From Bacteroidota bacterium (lineage in GTDB: Bacteria > Bacteroidota > Bacteroidia > Bacteroidales > FEN-979), in assembly GCA_026391845.1 (NCBI GenBank), contig JAPLDG010000204.1, positions 16,410 through 54,739 on the forward strand: a stretch of DNA of 38,330 nt, written 5' to 3'. Position numbers and translations under genes: made by a program. Positions 33,181 through 38,330 of the stretch are shown one piece after another (position 1 is the first letter of the stretch; each line of letters begins with the position of its first letter). The notes beneath the pieces are model-generated. The model did no database searches. It was not told the origin of the DNA and saw nothing but the letters and a program-made list of their open reading frames with translations.

Positions 33181-35019
33181 ATGACTTCCTTCCTTTCAAT
33201 CGAGGCCTATTCTCCGATTCTGGTTTTTTTTCTGGGGTTTCTCACATATTTTGGATTTGCGGGAACCGGGCTTGCTCTTTTCAGGTTGTTTAACATCAGG
33301 TTCCCATTGCCCTGGCGCTGGATTGCAGCACTTTTACTGGGTATTCAGGCAGGGAGCCTGATGGTTCAGGTTGCAGGCATGGCGGGCATGGCATCTCACC
33401 GAGTGCTGGTCTCTGTCTGGCTGTTCATGTTGATTGCCGGGATAATGTCACTGGTTTCAGATCGTGATCTCAGAAAAAATATCAGGTTCAGGATGCCCCG
33501 GGGGTTGTCGCTGATCATCGCAATTCCTGTTTTAATTGCGATTCTTATCAACCTTTTGGCGGCAGTTGCCCCCTCGACAAAAATAGATGAGCTATATTAT
33601 CACATGCTTTTACCTTCCCGGATTGTCAATGACCAGGGATTGGTATTTTACAGGTATCCCATTGAAAGCGCTGCATTGCCGCAGATGATCTATCAAATCT
33701 CGCTTACCCCTTTGCATTCATTGGGGTTCCCTGATGCCGGCAATGTGGTGAGCCTCGGATTAAACCTGACATTCATGGTTTTTGGCTGGCAACTGATCAA
33801 ACGGCAAAGTGGATCAGCAACCTGGGCATGGCTGTGGATAGCTCCTCTCTGCATCGGCATGTATCCGGTAATCTGGCAGGTAACAGGCGGAGCATTTGCG
33901 ATGGGTGACCTGGCTACTGCGGCAGCAGTCCTGGCCATGTTTCTTCGTGCCGATCTGATGAAAAAGTTACCGGCGCCCCACTATTATCTTCTGATCTCTG
34001 TTTTTATCCTGGGTTCTGTTTCTTCAAAAATAACGCTCCTTCCGCTGGGTTTTCTTATTCTCCTGATCAGCGGATTATTGATCTTCAGAGACACTTTCCT
34101 GAAAAAAGAGCGGATAAAAATTTTATGGTTTATCTCCATCCCATGGCTCATTTTTTACCTTCCGGTTATTTTATATACCTGGCAAGCTTCAGGTTCTCCT
34201 TTCGGCCCGTTCCTTGCGGGAATCTGGGGAACCCCCTCTGCATACGCACCCGATGAGGCACATCGCCAGCTGCAATACATGAAAGAGGTAAATATCCCGA
34301 CATTCAGGGGAGCCATGAAGGCTACTTTAATGGACTATTCCCCATTGCTCTGGATTGGAGTTCTGCTGATATTCTCAGGAAAAACAATTTCGTCCGGACA
34401 AAAACGCATGATCCTTTTGCTATTGGGTCTTCAGATCGTGGTGGTACTTGGATTTCTCTATGCTGATATGCGCTTTTTTGGCGGACTGGTCCAGGGGATT
34501 GTACTCCTTTTTGCCATTACGGCATCGGTAACGGTTCGAAAAAAACTCGCAGGCAGCTACCAGAAAATCCTTGCGATTACCCTTGTTTTATTGATTCCAT
34601 GGTTGACGGTCCAAATCTATTATTCCACCATATTCTGGGGAGTTGTCACAGGAATTCAACCCAAAACCGAATTTTACCGCACCAAAACATCCTTTTATGA
34701 GGATTACCGGCGCCTCCACCAAATTATGCCAAAAGATGCAGTCTTTTTATTGAACGGACCCTTAAGATTCAATGCTGTGTACGCTCCCCGTCCTGTATAT
34801 TTTTCCGAAGCCGATATTCCTGCCGGGAAACAGGTGTTTTTAATGATCATTGAAGGAAATCTGAACCCTGGAGATTCATTCGGCAGCTATACGATTGGAA
34901 ACCTCTGCTATGAAAACAGGCAGGCGATCGCTGAAGTTTTCCGCACACCGGGAATACCGCCTAAAGTAAGACCTTTGAAGGTCTTTTCATTGTTTCATTT
35001 TAAACACCATCGCATATAA
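33181..35019 (+). CDS. Polytopic membrane protein, GT-C-like (612 aa)
   Basis: About twelve hydrophobic segments run from residue 10 to 480, with a soluble C-terminal part (about 495-612). After the third or fourth segment there is an acidic/His motif in a predicted outer loop (STKIDELYYHMLLPSR), of the kind seen in the first loop of GT-C glycosyltransferases such as ArnT/PMT relatives. I cannot assign a closer family. It starts 66 bp after cassette 2; a link to glycosylation of the adhesins is possible but unproven. Its 3' end overlaps the convergent sufE gene by 33 bp. Confidence 0.65.
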   Translation: MTSFLSIEAYSPILVFFLGFLTYFGFAGTGLALFRLFNIRFPLPWRWIAALLLGIQAGSLMVQVAGMAGMASHRVLVSVWLFMLIAGIMSLVSDRDLRKNIRFRMPRGLSLIIAIPVLIAILINLLAAVAPSTKIDELYYHMLLPSRIVNDQGLVFYRYPIESAALPQMIYQISLTPLHSLGFPDAGNVVSLGLNLTFMVFGWQLIKRQSGSATWAWLWIAPLCIGMYPVIWQVTGGAFAMGDLATAAAVLAMFLRADLMKKLPAPHYYLLISVFILGSVSSKITLLPLGFLILLISGLLIFRDTFLKKERIKILWFISIPWLIFYLPVILYTWQASGSPFGPFLAGIWGTPSAYAPDEAHRQLQYMKEVNIPTFRGAMKATLMDYSPLLWIGVLLIFSGKTISSGQKRMILLLLGLQIVVVLGFLYADMRFFGGLVQGIVLLFAITASVTVRKKLAGSYQKILAITLVLLIPWLTVQIYYSTIFWGVVTGIQPKTEFYRTKTSFYEDYRRLHQIMPKDAVFLLNGPLRFNAVYAPRPVYFSEADIPAGKQVFLMIIEGNLNPGDSFGSYTIGNLCYENRQAIAEVFRTPGIPPKVRPLKVFSLFHFKHHRI

Positions 35020-35415
35020 CTTCATCTGCTTGATCATCGACGAAAGTCCGTTGCTGCGGGTGGGTGACAGGTGCTCCTGAAGCCCGATCTGGTCGATGAA
35101 TGCCAGCTTTGTCTGCATAATGCTTTCAGGCGTTTGATCCGACAGCACCCTGATCAGCAGGCTCACAATGCCCTTGGTGATGATTGCATCACTGTCGCCC
35201 GTGAAAACGACCTTCCCGTCATGTAAAGATGCATGAAGCCATACCTTCGACTGGCAGCCGGTAATCAGATATTGGTCTGTTTTGTATTGATCGTCAATGA
35301 CATGCAGCGTTTTACCCAATTCAATCAGATAATTGTATTTGTCGAGCCAGTCGTCAAACATGGAAAACTCGCTGATAATCTGTGATTCTGTTTCTTCAAT
35401 CGTCATATCGCTCAT
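34987..35415 (-). CDS. sufE: SufE family sulfur-acceptor protein
   Basis: Takes sulfur from the SufS cysteine desulfurase as a persulfide and passes it on to Fe-S cluster assembly. The 142-aa protein has the usual length and the acceptor cysteine in LITGCQSKVWL (Cys54), with the family's N-terminal EIISEF-like helix and the loop typical of SufE. Met4 is an alternative start. It lies 49 bp downstream of sufS on the same strand. The last 33 bp overlap the opposite-strand membrane protein gene. Confidence 0.9.
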   Translation of the reverse strand: MSDMTIEETESQIISEFSMFDDWLDKYNYLIELGKTLHVIDDQYKTDQYLITGCQSKVWLHASLHDGKVVFTGDSDAIITKGIVSLLIRVLSDQTPESIMQTKLAFIDQIGLQEHLSPTRSNGLSSMIKQMKLYAMVFKMKQ

Positions 35416-35425
35416 TTTGAAAAGG

Positions 35426-35433
35426 CAAAAGTA
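35426..35433 (-). promoter_or_regulatory. Candidate -7 box (TACTTTTG) for sufE
   Basis: A full TAnnTTTG match on the minus strand, 10 nt before the ATG of sufE. No -33 TTTG at the usual distance. Confidence 0.4.
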
Positions 35434-35464
35434 CGGATAATGATTGTGGATAACCTGCGAAAGG

Positions 35465-36685
35465 TTATGACAGCATTTCCTTCACTTTACAGATGGCAGT
35501 AACCAGGTGATCTACTTCGTCCATGGTATTGTAAAAGGCAAACGATGCCCGTACTGTTCCGGGGATCTTCAAAGAATCCATCAGCGGCATGGCGCAATGG
35601 TGACCAGTGCGAACAGCGATACCCAGCTTGTCAATGATCATCCCGGCATCATAGGGATGAATATCGCCAATGAGAAACGAGATCAGACTGGCCTTGTGAC
35701 TGGATGTACCATAGAATTTGATCCCGGAAATCCCGGATAACTTTTCGGTTGCATATTTCAAAAGCTGATCTTCATAGGCAGCAATATTGTCCATGCCCAA
35801 CTCTTTCAGGTAAAGAATGGCCGCATGAAGCCCCATCACCCCTTCAACATTGGGCGTTCCTGCCTCAAATTTAAAAGGGAGTTCATTGAACGTTGTATGA
35901 TCCAAAAAAACATCTTTAATCATCTCACCGCCAAGCTGATAAGGGGGCATCTCTTCCAGGTACTTCTCCTTGCCGTACAACACACCGGTTCCCATCGGAG
36001 CATACATTTTATGCCCGGAGAAACAGTAGAAATCGCAATCGAGATCCTGCACATCCACAGGAAGATGCGACACCCCCTGTGCCCCGTCGATTAAAACAGG
36101 TATGTCATGCTGATGAGCCATCGCGATGATATCCTTCACCGGGTTGATTGTTCCCAGTACATTCGACACATGGGTCATGGCGATCAGCCGGGTTTTTTCG
36201 TTCAGCAGGCCTTTCAGTTCGCCCGGGTCAATTTCGCCCGATTCATTGATCCCGAGAACACGCAAAGTAGCTCCCCGTTCAATGCACATCTGCTGCCAGG
36301 GCACAAAGTTGGAATGATGCTCCATGATGGTGGTGATCACCTCATCGCCGGAACGAACATATCGTTTGCCAAAAGAGGAGGCTACCAGGTTCAACGATTC
36401 GGTTGCGCCTTTGGTGAAGATGATCTCGCACGTGTTTCTGGCATGGATGAATTGCATGATCTCCCTCCGTGCTTCCTCATACGCCTCGGTGGCCTTCACA
36501 CTCAGGTAATGCACCCCGCGATGGATGTTGCAGTTGTCGTGCTCGTAGTATTGCCGGATGGCATCAATGACCTGGCGCGGTTTCTGGGTGGACGCCGCGT
36601 TGTCGAAATAGATCAAAGGTCGTTTATATATCTCCCGTGAAAGGATCGGGAAGTCGGCTCTTATTCGTTCAATATTGAAATTCAT
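35465..36685 (-). CDS. sufS: SufS-type cysteine desulfurase
   Basis: PLP enzyme that removes sulfur from cysteine for Fe-S cluster assembly. The 406-aa protein carries the PLP lysine in CFSGHKMYAP (Lys226) and the persulfide cysteine in RTGHHCAMPLMD (Cys364). Both numbers coincide with E. coli SufS. Other family marks are YFDNAASTQKP at the N-terminus, THVSNVLGT and the PLP-binding DGAQ. It is paired with sufE downstream. No sufBCD genes are in this window, so the rest of the pathway must lie elsewhere. Confidence 0.93.
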   Translation of the reverse strand: MNFNIERIRADFPILSREIYKRPLIYFDNAASTQKPRQVIDAIRQYYEHDNCNIHRGVHYLSVKATEAYEEARREIMQFIHARNTCEIIFTKGATESLNLVASSFGKRYVRSGDEVITTIMEHHSNFVPWQQMCIERGATLRVLGINESGEIDPGELKGLLNEKTRLIAMTHVSNVLGTINPVKDIIAMAHQHDIPVLIDGAQGVSHLPVDVQDLDCDFYCFSGHKMYAPMGTGVLYGKEKYLEEMPPYQLGGEMIKDVFLDHTTFNELPFKFEAGTPNVEGVMGLHAAILYLKELGMDNIAAYEDQLLKYATEKLSGISGIKFYGTSSHKASLISFLIGDIHPYDAGMIIDKLGIAVRTGHHCAMPLMDSLKIPGTVRASFAFYNTMDEVDHLVTAICKVKEMLS

Positions 36686-36977
36686 ACTTATCTGCTAAAG
36701 CACAAAAGTACGAAAGATTCCGATCCCAGAAGGCAAAGCCGAAAACACTCACCATCATAGCGGTGAAGATTCCGATGATGGCCCATAGAAAGCTGAACAA
36801 CTGGTCAAAACGCCTGTCAACGGCATCAAATCGTTGATTGATTGCTTCAACTTTTTGTTCAGTGCGGATGATCCGGTCGCGATCATCCAGGGTGAATGGA
36901 ATCTCTTTTGTTTCTGCATTCATGACAAGGGGCATGAGCAGCAAAAGATAAATGGTAATTCGAAGGAGTGTTTTCAT
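36669..36977 (-). CDS. Small membrane protein with coiled-coil segment (102 aa)
   Basis: An N-terminal signal or anchor (MKTLLRITIYLLLLMPLVMN) is followed by a charged helical stretch with heptad character (DRIIRTEQKVEAINQRFDAV, DRRFDQL) and a membrane segment (FLWAIIGIFTAMMVSVFGFAFW). It resembles small Bacteroidota membrane proteins of unknown function that keep RF-x3-DRRFD and a GFAxWDR ending. After WDR the sequence changes character (NLSYFCALADKYEFQY) and overlaps the start of sufS by 17 bp, so the C-terminus may have been altered when the genes came together. Confidence 0.65.
   Translation of the reverse strand: MKTLLRITIYLLLLMPLVMNAETKEIPFTLDDRDRIIRTEQKVEAINQRFDAVDRRFDQLFSFLWAIIGIFTAMMVSVFGFAFWDRNLSYFCALADKYEFQY
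36703..36710 (-). promoter_or_regulatory. Candidate -7 box (TACTTTTG) for sufS
   Basis: A full TAnnTTTG match on the minus strand, 17 nt before the sufS ATG and inside the upstream small gene. The same octamer precedes sufE. A TTTG lies 23 nt further upstream. Confidence 0.4.
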
Positions 36978-37043
36978 TTTGTAACGGATTAGGTTTTATG
37001 TTTAATCCGGTTTATGTTTATTTTGTTGCGATTTAGCGGCATG

Positions 37044-37355
37044 CTAGCCCCTGACCGGGTTTATATTTTCATGATCTTGTCTTGTGTCAAAAAGTGAAAG
37101 TAGCACAAGGGAGTCATCCTCAACAGTATAATAAATCGTCAAGTCTTTTGTGAGAACACAACGATGGATTTTCCTTCTTCTGACAGAAAAGGGATAAGCC
37201 TCAGGAAAGAGTGATATAAGTAGCAATTGTTTTTCCAACTTTTGAAAGAATTTTGTTAATTCTTTTGAAGTCCAGTTGGATTCAAGATAGATAATTATAC
37301 TTTCAAGATTTTTTGTGGCTTCTTCTGTCCACCTAATCTTTAAGCCACTTTTCAT
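37044..37355 (-). CDS. RelE/ParE-family toxin
   Basis: A 103-aa protein with the fold signature of ParE/RelE toxins: IRWTEEATKNLESIIIYLES at the start, a central FPEAYPFSVRRRKIHRCVLTK and a terminal YYTVEDDSLVLLSLFDTRQD. Such toxins inhibit gyrase (ParE) or cleave mRNA (RelE); the sequence alone does not separate the two. The gene overlaps the upstream antitoxin gene by 23 bp, the usual antitoxin-first arrangement. Active-site integrity cannot be judged by eye. Confidence 0.8.
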   Translation of the reverse strand: MKSGLKIRWTEEATKNLESIIIYLESNWTSKELTKFFQKLEKQLLLISLFPEAYPFSVRRRKIHRCVLTKDLTIYYTVEDDSLVLLSLFDTRQDHENINPVRG

Positions 37356-37575
37356 ATTTTCTTCTTATCTGATCGTGGGAATGGGCGTTCCCCTGCTGAA
37401 GATCATCAAGCCCCCGATTAATTGAAGCCATTTCTTCTTGACTAATATTACTCCACCAATCTGACTTGTAACCATTGGGTACAGTAAGAATGTTTTTTAT
37501 CAGATCTATCAGGTCATTGTCTTGAATCTCGCAGATTCTTTGAATGATATCCAATTTCTCGGCTGAAAGGTTCAT
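37333..37575 (-). CDS. Antitoxin of the ParE/RelE pair (80 aa)
   Basis: A small acidic helical protein (MNLSAEKLDIIQRICEIQDN ... INRGLDDLQQGN ... RRKYEKWLKD). The C-terminal RGLDDLQQG...HDQIRRKYEKWL resembles the toxin-binding tail of antitoxins found with RelE/ParE proteins in Bacteroidota. Function is assigned mainly from its position directly before and overlapping the toxin gene. A full -7 box is 20 nt upstream of the ATG. Confidence 0.75.
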   Translation of the reverse strand: MNLSAEKLDIIQRICEIQDNDLIDLIKNILTVPNGYKSDWWSNISQEEMASINRGLDDLQQGNAHSHDQIRRKYEKWLKD

Positions 37576-37594
37576 TTTTTTTTATGTCTTTATA

Positions 37595-37602
37595 CAAAGG
37601 TA
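37595..37602 (-). promoter_or_regulatory. Candidate -7 box (TACCTTTG) for the toxin-antitoxin pair
   Basis: A full TAnnTTTG match on the minus strand. Transcription would start about 15 nt before the antitoxin ATG at 37575. Confidence 0.4.
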
Positions 37603-37772
37603 CAAAACTTTATCCCATTATGTTCCGGTTTTAATCGGTTTGGGGCAAACAATTCTGTATCCGCAATCAAGTCTGATATCTTTGTAAACTACAAGGATCG
37701 GCGTTTGTTTACCCGGGGACATCCAAAACCAGGATATACGCTTTCCCATACTTGATAAATGACAAGTTAGGC

Positions 37773-37789
37773 CCTCCCTTCTGGGGAGG
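37773..37789. repeat. CCTCCC/GGGAGG hairpin downstream of the FISUMP gene
   Basis: A six-base perfect stem with loop TTCTG, then AGGGTGGGG further right. G/C-rich hairpins of this type recur in Bacteroidota intergenic DNA. It lies just past the stop codon of the minus-strand gene and may act in termination, though no T-tract is evident. Confidence 0.4.
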
Positions 37790-37807
37790 ATTTTAGGGTG
37801 GGGTCTA

Positions 37808-38330
37808 TTATTCCTTCACGCAGCGGATACTAAAGCCTCGCGCCTTGTAATCTCCTGAGTAAACAGAAGAGAAACTAGTTGTGAAAGCCAGGTAATATCC
37901 CATAATGGTATTTACCTGAGTACTATTCCAGTAGGTGCCGATTACACCCCTGCCTTCAAGGGAACCATCGCTATAGCTGAAGTATCCGGCAGTGTGTAAC
38001 TTGAGTCCGGAACTCCAAGGGCCATTCCAATTTGTCCAACCGCCGTAATTGTCAACATTGTACCATTCGGTGTAGGTCGGGATGCGCCATTGAGTTCCAA
38101 GTTCAAGGTTGCAAGGATCATTGACCAATGTCCAATCTGAATTTTCAGTGATACTTGATACAGTCCAAGATGGGATTACGGCGGTACCATCATTTTTGAA
38201 TCCCTGCTTCCGATTAAACTGCCAGTACCAGCCTGCCGAGGGCTCTGTAGCATCGTCAACTGCAGTTGCCTGGTGATCGGAGCCAAGGTGGGTTGTTGGC
38301 CAGCATTTTGAGGGTTCACCGGGAATGTTA
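37808..38330 (-). CDS. FISUMP-type secreted protein, 5' end outside the window
   Basis: The frame is open to the right edge, so only the last 173 residues are seen. They match the Fibrobacter succinogenes major paralogous domain (FISUMP) as known from Bacteroidota: GWYWQFNRKQGFKND, then ITENSDWTLVNDPCNLELGT, WRIPTYTEWYNVDNYGGWTN and a terminal FSIRCVKE. Proteins of this family are usually exported, with lectin-like or adhesive roles suspected but not proven. The N-terminus, including any signal peptide, lies beyond 38330. There is no sorting domain after the FISUMP domain. Confidence 0.75.
   Translation of the reverse strand, partial: NIPGEPSKCWPTTHLGSDHQATAVDDATEPSAGWYWQFNRKQGFKNDGTAVIPSWTVSSITENSDWTLVNDPCNLELGTQWRIPTYTEWYNVDNYGGWTNWNGPWSSGLKLHTAGYFSYSDGSLEGRGVIGTYWNSTQVNTIMGYYLAFTTSFSSVYSGDYKARGFSIRCVKE

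Noticed and set aside
33181..35019. Assignment of the membrane protein as ArnT or PMT
   Set aside because: Only the general hydrophobic layout and one acidic/His motif support a GT-C fold; specific family motifs are not clear.

Overview
The window looks like a chromosomal piece of a Bacteroidota organism, probably an anaerobic Bacteroidales or Marinilabiliales-type lineage. Three things point there: several promoters of the Bacteroidota form (TTTG, 18-20 nt, TAnnTTTG), four genes ending in type IX secretion (T9SS) C-terminal sorting domains, and an oxygen-sensitive glycyl radical enzyme with its activase. No phage, plasmid, tRNA, rRNA or CRISPR signal was seen. No gap between genes exceeds about 290 bases. 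I see no gene in 1-249.

Layout. 250-2784 (-) is a secreted repeat protein built of 16-17-residue YadA-head-like units. Divergent from it, 3035-6334 (+) encodes a trans-4-hydroxyproline dehydratase-type glycyl radical enzyme and its radical-SAM activase. 6400-8209 (+) holds a small exported protein, a zinc-type cation diffusion facilitator and a zinc-ribbon protein with a His/Asp-rich tail. 8252-9904 (-) is a GT-C-like membrane protein with TPRs. 10191-15774 (+) is a complete RND efflux operon (TolC, adaptor, permease); five ACGTGAC heptamers lie next to the adaptor start. 15853-19609 (+) is a LytTR response regulator and a propeller-type sensor kinase.

19775-33114 (+) is the most distinctive region. 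It carries two copies of a two-gene cassette, each a large modular T9SS adhesin followed 16-17 bp later by a smaller Cys-rich T9SS protein. Cassette 1 is 1102 + 443 aa. Cassette 2 is about 2264 codons + 528 aa, but its large gene is cut by one in-frame TGA at 27154 exactly where sister repeats have glycine (GGA). All four proteins share a roughly 75-residue module just before the sorting domain. The region between the kinase gene and cassette 1 has ACCGTTSACTCAA repeats spaced about 20.5 bp that resemble LytTR-binding half-sites. A simple working model is that the two-component system controls surface display of the cassettes.

33181-35019 (+) is another polytopic membrane protein. The remainder is on the minus strand: SufE, SufS, a small membrane protein overlapping sufS, a ParE/RelE-type toxin-antitoxin pair, and the 3' end of a FISUMP-type protein that runs off the right edge.
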